A stretch of 64,000 nucleotides of DNA from Paraburkholderia monticola (GCF_001580545.1 NZ_LRBG01000004.1:372001-436000), one strand, 5' to 3'. Counted from the first letter of the stretch, positions 30,584-40,618 are shown. Made by a program: numbers and translations. The notes: generated from the letters alone by a model not told the origin.

Positions 30584-30627
30584 CAGCTTCAACCGGGCGG
30601 TAGCGTCGCCACAGGAACTTGAAGCTG
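30584..30627 (-). promoter_or_regulatory. inverted repeat at 5' end of mreB leader
   Basis: CAGCTTCAA and TTGAAGCTG (30584-30592 and 30619-30627) form a perfect 9-bp stem around a 26-nt loop that can fold further. With the predicted promoter, this stem would be at the extreme 5' end of the mreB mRNA, a position that often protects transcripts. Confidence 0.45.
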
Positions 30628-30633
30628 CGGGGG

Positions 30634-30661
30634 AGTCTACCGGAGGCCGTTGCAAAGCCAA
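30634..30661 (-). promoter_or_regulatory. predicted sigma-70 promoter of mreB
   Basis: On the minus strand, TTGGCT (30661-30656), a 16-bp spacer and TAGACT (30639-30634). The start would be near 30627, giving an untranslated leader of about 110 nt. Confidence 0.45.
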
Positions 30662-30747
30662 GGCACAAAGCGCCGAACGTTCTTTGGAATTGTCCGTAAG
30701 GCCTTGGTAAGTCGGTCCGGGTTTGGGTCGAACGCGTAATGATACCT

Positions 30748-30753
30748 TATAAT
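30748..30753 (+). promoter_or_regulatory. -10 box upstream of gatC
   Basis: A consensus TATAAT; the best -35 candidate (TTGGGT at 30723-30728) is 19 bp away. If used, the leader before gatC would be about 130 nt. Confidence 0.5.
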
Positions 30754-30774
30754 TTTGGATGTTTTGAAGGAAAC

Positions 30775-30807
30775 GGAGCGCACATTTTGCCGTTGCGGCT
30801 CCTTTTT
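30775..30807 (+). promoter_or_regulatory. terminator-like hairpin in gatC leader
   Basis: GGAGC (30775-30779) pairs with GCTCC (30098 positions later, at 30798-30802), extended by GCA/TGC with one bulged G, and is followed by five T residues (30803-30807). No plus-strand gene lies upstream, so this is not an ordinary gene-end terminator; it could act as an attenuator. Confidence 0.45.
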
Positions 30808-30836
30808 CGGGATTGTCCTATTTTGTCGTAACCCGC

Positions 30837-30870
30837 TGTTACAACGCGACTTTTTTTAAGTGTTGTGACA
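30837..30870 (+). promoter_or_regulatory. second hairpin in gatC leader
   Basis: A 9-bp stem with one G-T wobble (30837-30845 with 30862-30870) and a 16-nt loop containing seven T residues. It ends 22 nt before the gatC start codon. Confidence 0.45.
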
Positions 30871-30892
30871 ATCCACCCTTTCCGGTGACTGC

Positions 30893-31192
30893 ATGGCTCT
30901 GACCCTGACCGATGTAAAACGCATCGCGCATCTTGCGCGTCTCGAACTGGCGGATGCCGACGCCGAGCACACACGTGCCCAGCTCAATGATTTTTTCGGC
31001 CTCGTCGAGCAGATGCAGGCGGTCGATACGACCGGCATCGCGCCGCTTGCCCACCCGATCGAACAGATCGAAGACGTCGCGCTGCGTCTGCGTGACGACG
31101 CCGTCACCGAGACGGTCGAGCGCGAGGCTTTCCAGCGCCCCGCGCCCGCCGTGCAGGACGGCCTGTACCTCGTGCCGAAGGTGATCGAATAA
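30893..31192 (+). CDS. gatC: Asp/Glu-tRNA amidotransferase subunit C
   Basis: A 99-residue subunit stabilising the GatCAB complex, which amidates misacylated Glu-tRNA-Gln and Asp-tRNA-Asn. The N-terminal pattern [12 protein letters not shown] and the C-terminal VPKVIE end are typical. It is the first gene of gatC-gatA-gatB and faces mreB. Confidence 0.95.
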   Translation: MALTLTDVKRIAHLARLELADADAEHTRAQLNDFFGLVEQMQAVDTTGIAPLAHPIEQIEDVALRLRDDAVTETVEREAFQRPAPAVQDGLYLVPKVIE

Positions 31193-31350
31193 GACCCGTC
31201 GGGCAGGCCCCAGCTCTGGCGCCGGCGCGAGCCTCCGTGCCACCGCCGCGCGGCTTCGCCGCGAACCTTGCCGGGCCGGTCTGCCGACGGGCAACCGAAC
31301 GCCTCCACGGCAGCGTGACCACGCTGCCGCGCTTTCCAGGATAAAACGCA

Positions 31351-32838
31351 ATGCATGAAAAAAGTCTGACCGAACTGCGCGCCGCGCTCGCGGCCAAGGA
31401 ATGCTCCGCAGTCGAACTGGCGCAGCTATACCTGAAGCGGATCGACGCGGCCAATAGCCTGAACGCGTTCATCCAGGTCGATCCCGAATTGACGCTCGCG
31501 CAGGCGAAAGCCGCCGACGCGCTGCTGCACACCGGCCACGCCGGCCCGCTGGTCGGCCTGCCGATCGCGCATAAAGACGTGTTCGTCACGAAAGGCTGGC
31601 GCTCCACGGCCGGCTCGAAGATGCTTGCGGACTACCAAAGCCCGTTCGACGCGACCGTGGTCGCGCGTCTGCAGAACGCCGGCATGGTGTGCGTGGGCAA
31701 GACCAATATGGATGAGTTCGCGATGGGCTCGTCCAACGAGAATTCGTACTTCGGCGCCGTGCAGAATCCGTGGGACCGCAAGGCGGTGCCGGGCGGTTCG
31801 TCGGGCGGTTCGGCGGCCGCCGTGGCCGCGCGTCTCGCGCCCGCCGCGACCGGCACCGACACCGGCGGCTCGATCCGCCAGCCGGCGTCGTTCGCGGGCA
31901 TCACCGGGATCAAGCCGACGTATGGGCGCGTGTCGCGCTACGGCATGATCGCGTTCGCATCGTCGCTCGATCAGGGCGGCCCGATGGCGCAAAGCGCCGC
32001 GGATTGCGCGACGCTGCTCAACGCCATGGCTGGCTTCGACGAGCGCGACTCGACGAGCCTCTCGCATGAGCACGAGGACTACACGCGCTACCTCGGCAAG
32101 TCCTGGCAGGACGGCGGCGCGGACAAGCCGCTCGCCGGTCTGCGCATCGGTCTGCCGAAGGAGTACTTCGGCGCCGGTCTCGCCGACGACGTGCGCGCAT
32201 CGATCGACGCCGCGTTGAAACAATACGAAGCGCTCGGCGCGACGCTCGTCGAGGTGTCGCTGCCGAAAACCGAACTGTCGATCCCGGTCTACTACGTGAT
32301 CGCGCCGGCGGAAGCCTCGTCGAACCTGTCGCGTTTCGACGGCGTTCGCTTTGGCCATCGCGCGGCGGAGTACCGCGATCTGCTCGACATGTACAAGAAG
32401 TCGCGCGCCGAAGGCTTCGGCCCGGAAGTAAAGCGCCGCATTCTGGTCGGCACCTACGTGCTGTCGCACGGCTATTACGACGCGTACTACCTGCAGGCGC
32501 AGAAGATCCGCCGCATCATCGCGCAGGACTTCCAGGAAGCGTTCAAGCAGTGCGACGTAATCATGGGACCGGTCGCGCCGTCGGTGGCGTGGGACATCGG
32601 CGCGAAGGGCGACGATCCCGTGCAGATGTATCTGGCCGACATCTACACGCTGTCGGTGAGCCTCGCCGGCCTGCCGGGCATGAGCGTGCCGTGCGGTTTC
32701 GGCGCGGGCGCGAATGCGCAGCGGCCGGTCGGTCTGCAGATCATCGGCAACTATTTCAATGAAGCCCGGATGCTGCAGGTGGCCGACGCGTTCCAGCGCG
32801 CCACCGACTGGCACCGTCAGGCACCGGCAGGAGTGTGA
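31351..32838 (+). CDS. gatA: Asp/Glu-tRNA amidotransferase subunit A
   Basis: A 495-residue amidase-signature subunit that releases ammonia from glutamine. The catalytic Lys is in [10 protein letters not shown], and the Ser-cisSer-Lys triad continues in the glycine/serine-rich block [13 protein letters not shown] followed by [12 protein letters not shown]. Length is normal. It lies 158 bp after gatC, and its stop lies 5 bp before the gatB ATG. Confidence 0.97.
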   Translation: MHEKSLTELRAALAAKECSAVELAQLYLKRIDAANSLNAFIQVDPELTLAQAKAADALLHTGHAGPLVGLPIAHKDVFVTKGWRSTAGSKMLADYQSPFDATVVARLQNAGMVCVGKTNMDEFAMGSSNENSYFGAVQNPWDRKAVPGGSSGGSAAAVAARLAPAATGTDTGGSIRQPASFAGITGIKPTYGRVSRYGMIAFASSLDQGGPMAQSAADCATLLNAMAGFDERDSTSLSHEHEDYTRYLGKSWQDGGADKPLAGLRIGLPKEYFGAGLADDVRASIDAALKQYEALGATLVEVSLPKTELSIPVYYVIAPAEASSNLSRFDGVRFGHRAAEYRDLLDMYKKSRAEGFGPEVKRRILVGTYVLSHGYYDAYYLQAQKIRRIIAQDFQEAFKQCDVIMGPVAPSVAWDIGAKGDDPVQMYLADIYTLSVSLAGLPGMSVPCGFGAGANAQRPVGLQIIGNYFNEARMLQVADAFQRATDWHRQAPAGV

Positions 32839-32843
32839 GCACC

Positions 32844-34319
32844 ATGACCAAACAATGGGAAGTCGTGATCGGTCTGGAGACCCACACGCAGTTGTCGACG
32901 CATTCGAAGATCTTCTCGGGCACCGCGACGCAATTCGGCGCCGCGCCGAACACGCAGGCGAGCCCCGTCGATCTGGCGCTGCCGGGCACGCTGCCGGTGA
33001 TGAACCGCGGCGCGGTCGAGCGCGCCATTCAATTCGGCCTCTCGATCGGCGCAACGATCGCGCCGCGCAGCATCTTCGCGCGCAAGAATTATTTCTACCC
33101 CGATCTGCCGAAGGGCTACCAGATCAGCCAGTACGAAATTCCCGTCGTGCAGGGCGGTCAGGTGACGATCCAGGTGCCGGCCAACGAAAAGGCGGGTAAG
33201 GAAGCGTACGAAAAGACCATCAACCTGACGCGCGCTCACCTCGAAGAAGACGCGGGCAAGTCGCTGCACGAAGACTTCGCGGGCATGACCGGCATCGATC
33301 TGAATCGCGCCGGCACGCCGCTGCTCGAAATCGTCACCGAGCCGGAAATGCGCAGCGCGGCCGAGGCGGTCGCCTATGCGAAGACGCTGCATACGCTCGT
33401 CGTGTGGCTCGGCATCTGCGACGGCAACATGCAGGAAGGCTCGTTCCGCTGCGATGCGAACGTGTCGGTGCGCCCGCTCGGTCAGCAGGAATTCGGCACG
33501 CGCGCCGAGATCAAGAACCTGAACTCGTTCCGCTTCCTCGAAGAGGCGATCCAGTACGAAGTGCGTCGCCAGATCGAGCTGATCGAAGACGGTGGCACGG
33601 TGGTGCAGGAAACGCGTCTGTACGATCCGGACAAGCGCGAAACGCGCTCGATGCGCAGCAAGGAAGACGCGCACGACTACCGCTATTTCCCCGATCCGGA
33701 CCTGATGCCGCTCGTGATCGACGCCGCATGGGTCGAGCGCGTGAAGAGCGGGATGCCGGAGCTGCCCGAAGCGATCCAGCAGCGCTTCGTGTCGCAGTAC
33801 GGCCTCACGCCCTACGACGCGAACGTGCTGACCTCGAGCAAGGCGTCGGCAGCTTACTTCGAAGCGGTGGTCGCGAAGGCCGGTCCGGCCAATGCGAAGG
33901 TCGCGGCGAACTGGGTGATGGGCGAGGTGTCGTCGCAGCTCAATCGCGAAGGTCTCGACATTGCCGCGTGCCCGGTGTCGGCCGGGCAGCTCGCGCTGCT
34001 GCTGCAACGTATCGCCGACGGCACGATCTCGAACAAGATCGCGAAGGAAATCTTCCTCGCCATCTGGGAAGAGAAGGCCACCGACGAAGCCGCCGCCGAT
34101 CGCATCATCGAGGCGAAAGGCCTGAAGCAGATCTCGGATACCGGCGCGCTCGAAGCGATCATCGACGAAGTGCTCGCCGCGAACCAGAAATCGGTCGAGG
34201 AATTCCGCGCCGGCAAGGAAAAGGCGTTCAACGCGCTGATCGGCCAGGCGATGAAGGCGACCAAGGGTAAGGCCAACCCTGCTCAGGTCAATGAATTGCT
34301 GAAGAAGAAGCTGTCCTGA
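32844..34319 (+). CDS. gatB: Asp/Glu-tRNA amidotransferase subunit B
   Basis: A 491-residue subunit that activates the misacylated tRNA carboxylate with ATP and transfers ammonia. It has the N-terminal GLETHTQL motif, a zinc-site remnant, the kinase region ([14 protein letters not shown]) and the C-terminal YqeY-like tRNA-binding tail. I choose the ATG at 32844 because the AGGAG at 32829-32833 is 10 nt away; a GTG at 32835 that overlaps the gatA stop is too close to it. Confidence 0.97.
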   Translation: MTKQWEVVIGLETHTQLSTHSKIFSGTATQFGAAPNTQASPVDLALPGTLPVMNRGAVERAIQFGLSIGATIAPRSIFARKNYFYPDLPKGYQISQYEIPVVQGGQVTIQVPANEKAGKEAYEKTINLTRAHLEEDAGKSLHEDFAGMTGIDLNRAGTPLLEIVTEPEMRSAAEAVAYAKTLHTLVVWLGICDGNMQEGSFRCDANVSVRPLGQQEFGTRAEIKNLNSFRFLEEAIQYEVRRQIELIEDGGTVVQETRLYDPDKRETRSMRSKEDAHDYRYFPDPDLMPLVIDAAWVERVKSGMPELPEAIQQRFVSQYGLTPYDANVLTSSKASAAYFEAVVAKAGPANAKVAANWVMGEVSSQLNREGLDIAACPVSAGQLALLLQRIADGTISNKIAKEIFLAIWEEKATDEAAADRIIEAKGLKQISDTGALEAIIDEVLAANQKSVEEFRAGKEKAFNALIGQAMKATKGKANPAQVNELLKKKLS

Positions 34320-34360
34320 ATCGAAGTGCCGCGACCGGGCGTGATTACGCCCTCGCCACC

Positions 34361-34406
34361 ACGGGCCGTTGCCGGATTGAAGCGGGGCAACGGCCCGTCT
34401 TGTTTT
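34361..34406 (+). terminator. intrinsic terminator of gatCAB
   Basis: A perfect 13-bp stem (34361-34373 with 34386-34398), a 12-nt loop, then a T-rich run broken by C and G, 42 bp after the gatB stop. Confidence 0.85.
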
Positions 34407-34461
34407 ACGGACCCGCTTCAACCCGTTAAGCGTAGGTAAGCGTAGACCACGGAGTGTGTGC

Positions 34462-35301
34462 ATGGCAAAGCAAGCCGATCTCGACGATTTCCTCGTGCCG
34501 TATTTCGACGAAGGCAAGAAAAAAGACCCCTTCTCGCTCGACCATTTCGATCCCAGGGCGAAGCCGTTTTCGAACGGCTCGAAAGACGCGGACCGCGCGC
34601 GTCTGTCGGAGATCGGCCTGCTGCTCGACAACCTGCAGGAACGGCTGCACGCGCAGCGCAAGCGTCGCGTGCTGCTGGTGCTGCAAGGCATGGACACGAG
34701 CGGCAAGGACGGCACGATTCGCGCGGTGTTCCACGAAGTCGATCCGCTTGGCTTGCGGATCGTGCCGTTCAAGGCGCCGACGCCTGTCGAACTCGCGCAC
34801 GATTTCCTGTGGCGCGTGCATTCGCAGGCGCCCGCGGCCGGCGAACTGACCATCTTCAACCGCAGTCATTACGAAGACCTGCTGGTGCCGACCGTGCACG
34901 GCGAGCTCGATGCCGACGCGTTCCAGAAGCGCTGCTGCCACATCCGTCAGTTCGAGGAGATGCTCGCCTACAGCGGCACGACGATCGTCAAGTGCATGCT
35001 GCACATTTCGAAGGACGAGCAGCGTGCGCGTTTGCAGGCGCGCATCGACGATCCGCTGAAGCACTGGAAATTCGATGTGTCGGATCTCGAAGCGCGCAAG
35101 CAGTGGGACGCGTATCAGTCCGCGTATCGCGACGCGCTGGCCGCGACGTCGACCGAATACGCGCCGTGGTACGTGATTCCGGCCGACTCGAAGACGCATC
35201 GCAACGTGATGGTCGGCGAACTGCTGCTGCGCACGCTCGACGGGCTGAAGCTCGAATATCCGCCCGCCAAAGAATCGCTGAAGGGCGTCAAGGTCGAGTG
35301 A
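34462..35301 (+). CDS. polyphosphate kinase 2 family protein
   Basis: A 279-residue PPK2-family enzyme, transferring phosphate between polyphosphate and nucleotides. Walker A is GMDTSGKDG (residues 76-84), and the Walker B/lid region has FNRSHYEDLLVP. The GMDTSGKDG form is that of the polyphosphate:nucleotide phosphotransferase subgroup, probably making nucleoside di- or triphosphates from polyphosphate. Start ATG at 34462 follows ACGGAG at 34449-34454. It is flanked by terminators and exonuclease III. Confidence 0.92.
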   Translation: MAKQADLDDFLVPYFDEGKKKDPFSLDHFDPRAKPFSNGSKDADRARLSEIGLLLDNLQERLHAQRKRRVLLVLQGMDTSGKDGTIRAVFHEVDPLGLRIVPFKAPTPVELAHDFLWRVHSQAPAAGELTIFNRSHYEDLLVPTVHGELDADAFQKRCCHIRQFEEMLAYSGTTIVKCMLHISKDEQRARLQARIDDPLKHWKFDVSDLEARKQWDAYQSAYRDALAATSTEYAPWYVIPADSKTHRNVMVGELLLRTLDGLKLEYPPAKESLKGVKVE

Positions 35302-35353
35302 GCTCGACCCGCCCCTTTGGCTTCACAAACGAATCGAACAAAAGAGGAACGAC

Positions 35354-36139
35354 ATGTTGCGTGTGATTACCGCCAACCTCAACGGCATCCGCTCGGCGGC
35401 GAAGAAGGGCTTTTTCGACTGGTTCGGCGAACAGAGCGCCGACGTGCTGTGCGTGCAGGAAATCAAATGCTCGCAGGACGACATGACGCCGGAGTTCATG
35501 GCCCCGCACGATTTCACCGGCTATTTCCAGCATGCGGTGAAAAAAGGCTATAGCGGCGCAGGCGTTTATACGCGTCATGAGCCGGACGAAGTGGTGATCG
35601 GCTTCGGCAGCGAGGAGTTCGATCCCGAAGGGCGTTATGTCGAGCTGCGTTTCGGCAAGCTGTCGGTGATCTCGGTGTACGTGCCGTCGGGGTCGAGCGG
35701 CGACGAACGCCAGCAGGCCAAGTACCGTTTCATGGACGAGTTCATGCCGCATCTCGCCGAGCTGGCGAACGAGCGCGAAGTGATCGTGTGCGGCGACGTG
35801 AACATCGTGCACAAGGAAATCGACATCAAGAACTGGAAGAGCAACCAGAAGAATTCGGGCTGCCTGCCCGAAGAGCGCGCGTGGCTCGACAAACTGTTCG
35901 ACGAAGTCGGCTATGTGGACGTGTTCCGCACGCTCGACCAGCGGCCCGAGCAGTACACGTGGTGGAGCAATCGCGGTCAGGCGTACGCGAAGAACGTCGG
36001 GTGGCGGATCGATTACCAGATCGCGACACCGGGCATCGCCAGTAAGGCCAAGCGCACCGACGTGTTCCGCGATATCAAGTTCAGCGACCATGCGCCGCTG
36101 ACCGTCGACTACGACCACAAGGTCAAGATCAAGAAGTAA
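35354..36139 (+). CDS. xth: exodeoxyribonuclease III
   Basis: A 261-residue AP endonuclease/3'-5' exonuclease of base-excision repair. Motifs of the EEP fold are in order: ANLNGIRSA, QEIK (metal Glu), CGDVNIVH (catalytic Asp/Asn) and FSDHAPL (catalytic His). Length matches the family. An AGAGGAA ribosome binding site lies just upstream of ATG 35354. It converges with the M48 protease gene. Confidence 0.96.
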   Translation: MLRVITANLNGIRSAAKKGFFDWFGEQSADVLCVQEIKCSQDDMTPEFMAPHDFTGYFQHAVKKGYSGAGVYTRHEPDEVVIGFGSEEFDPEGRYVELRFGKLSVISVYVPSGSSGDERQQAKYRFMDEFMPHLAELANEREVIVCGDVNIVHKEIDIKNWKSNQKNSGCLPEERAWLDKLFDEVGYVDVFRTLDQRPEQYTWWSNRGQAYAKNVGWRIDYQIATPGIASKAKRTDVFRDIKFSDHAPLTVDYDHKVKIKK

Positions 36140-36141
36140 GC

Positions 36142-36182
36142 GCGCTGCGGCGCTCGAGGGCGCCGTTGTCCGAGCGCAGCGC
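36142..36182. terminator. hairpin between xth and M48 gene
   Basis: An 8-bp perfect outer stem (36142-36149 with 36175-36182) encloses an alternative 5-bp inner stem. It fills the space between two converging genes. There is no T-run, so any termination would be weak or Rho-linked. Confidence 0.4.
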
Positions 36183-36184
36183 TA

Positions 36185-37462
36185 TCAGTCGCGCGCCGGC
36201 TTGCGGGTCGGCCGGCCGATGCCCGCGTAGTCGGGCAACTCGTCGACGCTCTTGCCGATTGCCTTCGCGTACAACGGCAGCATATCCGGCAGTCGCTTGA
36301 CGATGTCTTCGCGGCGCGCCGGCGTGTACGGGTGCACGTAGATGAAGCCGCGTTCGCCCATACCGCGCGTCGCCTGCGCGAGCTTGTCCCACAGCGTGAC
36401 CGCCGCGCGCGGATCGAAGCCGGCGCGCGAGGCGATATCGCTGCCGATCACGTCGGCTTCGGTTTCGTCGGTGCTTTCGTATTTCATTTCCAGCAGACGC
36501 GAACCGATGCCTAGCGGCGCCATGCCCAAATCGGCGAGGCCGAACAACTGCGGGATCGTGCCGGACGAATCGAGCTGGCTCGCCTGCAGCTGACCGAGTC
36601 GCATGCGCGCGTGCTCGCGCAATGCATGCGCGATCTCGTGGCCGATCAGCATGCCGAGCTCGTTGTCGTTCAGGCGCATGCGATCGAGTATCCCGCTGTA
36701 GACGACGATCTTGCCGCCCGGCAGGCAGTACATGCGGATGTCGTTGGAGCGCACCACCGCGACTTCCCACTTCCAGCTCTTGGCTCGCTCGTTCCATTTC
36801 AGCGAGTACGGAATCATCCTGTCGATGATCGAGCGCACGCGTGTCACGCGCGCGTCGGTGTCGCCGTAGAGGCGGTTCGCGTGGCTGGCGCCGTAGACGA
36901 TCTGGTTGAATTCCCCGGCGGCCTGCGCTTCGAGCATCGTCGACGGGATCAGGTTGCGGAACACCATGTAGCCGCCGTAGCGCAGTTGCGGGCTCACGTA
37001 GTACGGCGGCGGCACGGCCGCGGGGGCCGAGGTCGCGGCGGGCGCTTTGGCGGCGGCGGGTGCTTGCGCGGACGACGGCGCGGAGCCGGGTACGGCGGTG
37101 CCCGGAGCGCTGGCGCTAGCGCCGGGCGTGCTCGGGGCGCTCGCGTTGGCGCCGGTCGCGGTGCTGTTGTTCGGGACCGGGTTGGCGCCGCCGGCGCCGC
37201 TGGTGCCGGGCGCAGCCGATGCCGGGTTCTCCACGCCGACGCCGCTAGTCGCGGCGGCGGCAGCCGGCGCGGGAGCTTGCGCATTGCCGACCGCGCTGCC
37301 ACCGGTCGGAGCGCCGGCCGCATAGGCACCCGACGACACCGCCAGCGCGACGCTCGCGCAGCCGAACAACCATCCGACGCCAAGCGCCGCGCGGCTCGGA
37401 TCATTCGATGAAACCCGAGTCGTGGCGAGGCGGCGCGCGCGTGTCGAAGGCCGTACCTTCAC
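36185..37462 (-). CDS. M48-family periplasmic metalloprotease
   Basis: A 425-residue zinc metalloprotease. A basic N terminus and hydrophobic stretch ending SGAYAAG form a signal peptide (about residues 28-53). A Pro/Ala/Ser-rich low-complexity spacer of about 90 residues follows. The M48 domain has IGHEIAHALREH (HExxH) and the third ligand in ETEADVIGSD. The C-terminal part lacks the TPR region of BepA. The GTG at 37462 overlaps the ampG stop (GTGA), so translation is coupled. A role in envelope quality control is inference. Confidence 0.86.
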   Translation of the reverse strand: MKVRPSTRARRLATTRVSSNDPSRAALGVGWLFGCASVALAVSSGAYAAGAPTGGSAVGNAQAPAPAAAAATSGVGVENPASAAPGTSGAGGANPVPNNSTATGANASAPSTPGASASAPGTAVPGSAPSSAQAPAAAKAPAATSAPAAVPPPYYVSPQLRYGGYMVFRNLIPSTMLEAQAAGEFNQIVYGASHANRLYGDTDARVTRVRSIIDRMIPYSLKWNERAKSWKWEVAVVRSNDIRMYCLPGGKIVVYSGILDRMRLNDNELGMLIGHEIAHALREHARMRLGQLQASQLDSSGTIPQLFGLADLGMAPLGIGSRLLEMKYESTDETEADVIGSDIASRAGFDPRAAVTLWDKLAQATRGMGERGFIYVHPYTPARREDIVKRLPDMLPLYAKAIGKSVDELPDYAGIGRPTRKPARD

Positions 37463-38853
37463 GACCGGTCCCTCCACGGCGCGATACGCAACAGCAGCAG
37501 CATGCCGGGCACCGCGAGCACGGTACACAGGATGAAATAGTCGAACCAGCCGATTCGCGCGACCACATAGCCGCTCGCCGCCGACGCGAGCGTGCGCGGC
37601 ACCGACGCGAGGCTCGTGAACAGTGCGAACTGCGTCGCGGTGTAGCGCGGATCGGTAGTGCTCGCGATATACGCGGTGAACGCGGCCATCGTCAGGCCGG
37701 TAGCGAAGGTTTCGAAGCCGTAGACGAGCGCGAGCGCGACCGAGCGCGGATCGAGTTGCACGCTCCAGTCGATGCCGATGAACGACAGCAGCTTCGTCGT
37801 CCCCTGGCTCATTGCGACGGCGATGTCGTAGATCGCGGCGAGTCCGGGCGAATCCGGGCCGAGATGCGCGAGCCACGCGAAGCCGAGCGTCGACACCATC
37901 TGCAGCAAGCCGAAAATCCACAAGCCGCGACCGATGCCGATTTTCATCAGCCAGATCCCGCCGACGATCCCGCCGGCGAGACTCGCGCCAAACGCCGTGG
38001 TCTTCGCGATCACACCGATCTGCGTGCGCGAAAAGCCGATGTCGAGGAAGAACGACGTGGACAGCGTGGTCGCCATCGTATCGCCGAGCTTGTACAGAAA
38101 GATGAAGCCGAGCACGAAGAGGGCGCCGCGCCAGCCATCGCGCTGAATGAATTCCCTGAACGGCTCGACGATCGCTTCGCGCAGATTCTTCGGCGGCTTG
38201 CCGTGCACCTCGGGTTCGCGCACGACCAGCGTCATCAGAACGCCCGGCAGCATGAACGCGGCCGTCACGATGAACACGGTGCTCCACGGCAGATGATCGG
38301 ACAAAATCAGCGCGAGCGAACCGGGCACGAGCGCGGCGATCTTGTACGCGTTCACGTGCACCGCGTTGCCGAGGCCTTGTTGCGTGTCGCTGAGCAATTC
38401 ACGCCGATACGCGTCGATCACGATATCGGAGCTCGCACCGAAGAACGCGACCAGGGCGGTCAGCGCGGCGACGGTCCAGATCGATTCGCGCGGCGACACG
38501 AAGCCGAGCGTCGCCATGGCGCCGGCCACCAGCAACTGCGTGACGAGCATCCAGCCGCGCCGTCGGCCGGGGCGCCAGCCGGGCAAGCGCGGCACGTAGC
38601 GGTCCATCAGCGGTGCCCAGACGAATTTCCACGTGTACGGAAACTGGATCAGCGCGAACAGGCCGATTTCCTTCAGATTGACGCCTTCCGAGCGCAGCCA
38701 CGCCTGCACGAGGTAGACGAGCGTAAACAGCGGCAATCCCGACGTGAAGCCGAGAAAGACGCAAATCAGCATGCGCGTATTCAAAAACGCGCGCCAGCCG
38801 GGATGTTCTTCGTGAGCGGTAAGTGCGGGCGCCTCGTGCGGCGGGTTCGACAT
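37459..38853 (-). CDS. ampG: AmpG-family muropeptide transporter
   Basis: A 464-residue major facilitator protein importing GlcNAc-anhydroMurNAc peptides for cell-wall recycling. Twelve or more hydrophobic segments are visible. AmpG-type features include FLGFTSGLPL in the first segment, FPYTWKFVWAPLMDRY in loop 2-3 and SSDIVIDAYRRELL. Length fits the shorter AmpG form. Its stop overlaps the start of the M48 protease gene, suggesting a shared envelope role. Confidence 0.9.
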   Translation of the reverse strand: MSNPPHEAPALTAHEEHPGWRAFLNTRMLICVFLGFTSGLPLFTLVYLVQAWLRSEGVNLKEIGLFALIQFPYTWKFVWAPLMDRYVPRLPGWRPGRRRGWMLVTQLLVAGAMATLGFVSPRESIWTVAALTALVAFFGASSDIVIDAYRRELLSDTQQGLGNAVHVNAYKIAALVPGSLALILSDHLPWSTVFIVTAAFMLPGVLMTLVVREPEVHGKPPKNLREAIVEPFREFIQRDGWRGALFVLGFIFLYKLGDTMATTLSTSFFLDIGFSRTQIGVIAKTTAFGASLAGGIVGGIWLMKIGIGRGLWIFGLLQMVSTLGFAWLAHLGPDSPGLAAIYDIAVAMSQGTTKLLSFIGIDWSVQLDPRSVALALVYGFETFATGLTMAAFTAYIASTTDPRYTATQFALFTSLASVPRTLASAASGYVVARIGWFDYFILCTVLAVPGMLLLLRIAPWRDRS

Positions 38854-38867
38854 GTGGATAAGTGGCG

Positions 38868-39476
38868 TTAGCTTTTCTTGACGCGATAGACCGCAAGACT
38901 ACCACGCCAGTTCACGCCCCAACGCACCACCTGTCCGTCGTGCAGCACGATGCGATCGAGAATTTCGATGCCGACCTCGGGCGCGAGCGCTTCGAAGTCC
39001 TTGATCGTCAACACGCGCACGTTCGGCGTGTTGTGCCATTGAAAAGGCAGCGACTTCGATACCGGCATGCGCCCCTGTAGCACCGACAGCCGATGCGCCC
39101 AGTAACCGAAATTCGGAAACGACACGATGCATTCCTTGCCGACGCGCACCGTCTCGCGCAGGATCGCCGCGGTCTGATGAATGGTTTGCAGCGTCTGCGA
39201 CAGCACCGCGAAATCGAAGCTGCCGTCCTCGAACAGCCGCAGCCCGTCTTCGAGATTCTGCTGGATCACGTTGACGCCGTTCTGCGTCGAGGCCAACACG
39301 CCCGCGTCGTTGATCTCGATGCCATAGCCCTGCACGTCCAGTTCTTCGCTCAGCAGCGACAGCAGCGAGCCGTCGCCGCAGCCGAGATCGAGCACGGTCG
39401 AGCGTGGTTCGACCCAGCGGGCGATCGCGCGGAAGTCCGGGCGCGATGCCAGGTAATCAAGTGCTCGCTGGTTCAT
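38868..39476 (-). CDS. metW: methionine biosynthesis protein MetW
   Basis: A 202-residue SAM-dependent methyltransferase-fold protein. Motif I is [12 protein letters not shown]; the rest matches MetW, which is always found beside metX. MetW is reported to support or regulate homoserine acyltransferase activity, but its reaction is not settled. Its ATG overlaps the metX stop by 4 bp, so the two are coupled. Confidence 0.93.
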   Translation of the reverse strand: MNQRALDYLASRPDFRAIARWVEPRSTVLDLGCGDGSLLSLLSEELDVQGYGIEINDAGVLASTQNGVNVIQQNLEDGLRLFEDGSFDFAVLSQTLQTIHQTAAILRETVRVGKECIVSFPNFGYWAHRLSVLQGRMPVSKSLPFQWHNTPNVRVLTIKDFEALAPEVGIEILDRIVLHDGQVVRWGVNWRGSLAVYRVKKS

Positions 39477-40618
39477 GCGTTGACCTCGTTTGCAATGCGT
39501 TCGTAGTAGGCGCGCAGCAGGTTGTGATAGCGCGCGTCGTCGAGCAGGAAGGCGTCATGGCCGTGTGGCGCGTCGATCTCCGCATAGGTGACCGTGCGCT
39601 TGTGATCGAGCAGCGCCTTCACCAGTTCGCGCGAGCGTGTCGGCGCGAAACGCCAGTCAGTCGTGAAGCTCGCGATCAGATATTTCGCGGTGGTGTGCGC
39701 GAGCGCCGCGGTCAGATCGCCGTCGAAGGCCTTGGCCGGATCGAAGTAGTCGAGCGCGCGCGTGATCAGCAGGTAGGTGTTCGCATCGAAGTAGTCGGCG
39801 AATTTGTCGCCCTGATAGCGCAGATACGATTCCACTTCGAACTCGACGTCGAAGTTGAAGTTGTAGTCATCGAGCGCACCTTCGGCGCGACGCAGCGAGC
39901 GGCCGAATTTCTCGGCCATGTCATCGTCCGACAGATACGTGATGTGGCCGATCATGCGCGCGACCCGCAGGCCACGCTTCGGCTTCACGCCGTGCGCGTA
40001 GTAGTTGCCACCGTGAAAGTCCGGGTCCGAGAGGATGGCCGAGCGCGCGACCTCGTTGAACGCGATGTTCTGCGCGGACAGCTTCGGCGTCGACGCGACC
40101 ACGATGCAATGGGCGACGCGCTCCGGATACATCATGCTCCACGCAAGCGCCTGCATGCCGCCGAGGCTGCCGCCCATCACGGCGGCGAAGCGCGTGATGC
40201 CGAACGCGTCGGCGACGCGCGCCTGCGCGTTGACCCAGTCTTCGACGGTGACGACCGGAAACGTCGCGCCATACGGCTTGCCGGTGGTGGGGTCGATGCT
40301 CATCGGTCCGGTCGAGCCGAAGCACGAGCCGAGGTTGTTCACGCCGATGACGAAGAACTTGTCGGTGTCGAGCGGCTTGCCCGGGCCGACCATGTTGTCC
40401 CACCAGCCGATGTCCTTCGGATTGTCGGCGTATACGCCCGCCACGTGATGCGATGCGTTGAGCGCGTGGCACACGAGCACCGCATTGCTGCGCGCCGCAT
40501 TGAGCGTGCCGTAGGTCTCGACCATCAGGTCATAGCCCGCAAGCGAGCTGCCGTTGCGCAATGGCAGCGGCTCGGTGAAATGCATTTTTTGGGGAGCGAC
40601 GATGCCGATGGAGTCCAT
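39473..40618 (-). CDS. metX: homoserine O-acyltransferase MetX
   Basis: A 381-residue alpha/beta-hydrolase-fold enzyme making an O-acylhomoserine for methionine synthesis. The nucleophile is Ser151 in GGSLGGMQ, with the catalytic His in DAPHGHDAF near the C terminus. The fold is that of MetX, but proteobacterial MetX proteins paired with MetW are often succinyl-specific (MetXS), so the acyl donor is uncertain. A 319-bp leader region lies upstream. Confidence 0.94.
   Translation of the reverse strand: MDSIGIVAPQKMHFTEPLPLRNGSSLAGYDLMVETYGTLNAARSNAVLVCHALNASHHVAGVYADNPKDIGWWDNMVGPGKPLDTDKFFVIGVNNLGSCFGSTGPMSIDPTTGKPYGATFPVVTVEDWVNAQARVADAFGITRFAAVMGGSLGGMQALAWSMMYPERVAHCIVVASTPKLSAQNIAFNEVARSAILSDPDFHGGNYYAHGVKPKRGLRVARMIGHITYLSDDDMAEKFGRSLRRAEGALDDYNFNFDVEFEVESYLRYQGDKFADYFDANTYLLITRALDYFDPAKAFDGDLTAALAHTTAKYLIASFTTDWRFAPTRSRELVKALLDHKRTVTYAEIDAPHGHDAFLLDDARYHNLLRAYYERIANEVNA

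Larger units (their letters stand above)
30518..30892. other. divergent intergenic region mreB / gatC
   Basis: 375 bp holding both promoters and structured leaders. On the mreB side is the 9-bp inverted repeat. On the gatC side are a TATAAT (30748-30753), a terminator-like hairpin with five T residues (30775-30107 equivalent region, see separate entry) and a second hairpin. No gene seen. Confidence 0.6.

Noticed and set aside
30760..30892. T-box leader before gatC
   Set aside because: No specifier loop or T-box consensus, and T-box elements are typical of Gram-positive bacteria.
37463..38287. N-terminal extension of the M48 protease through ampG
   Set aside because: The upstream part is a shadow of ampG; the GTG at 37462 is followed by a signal peptide.
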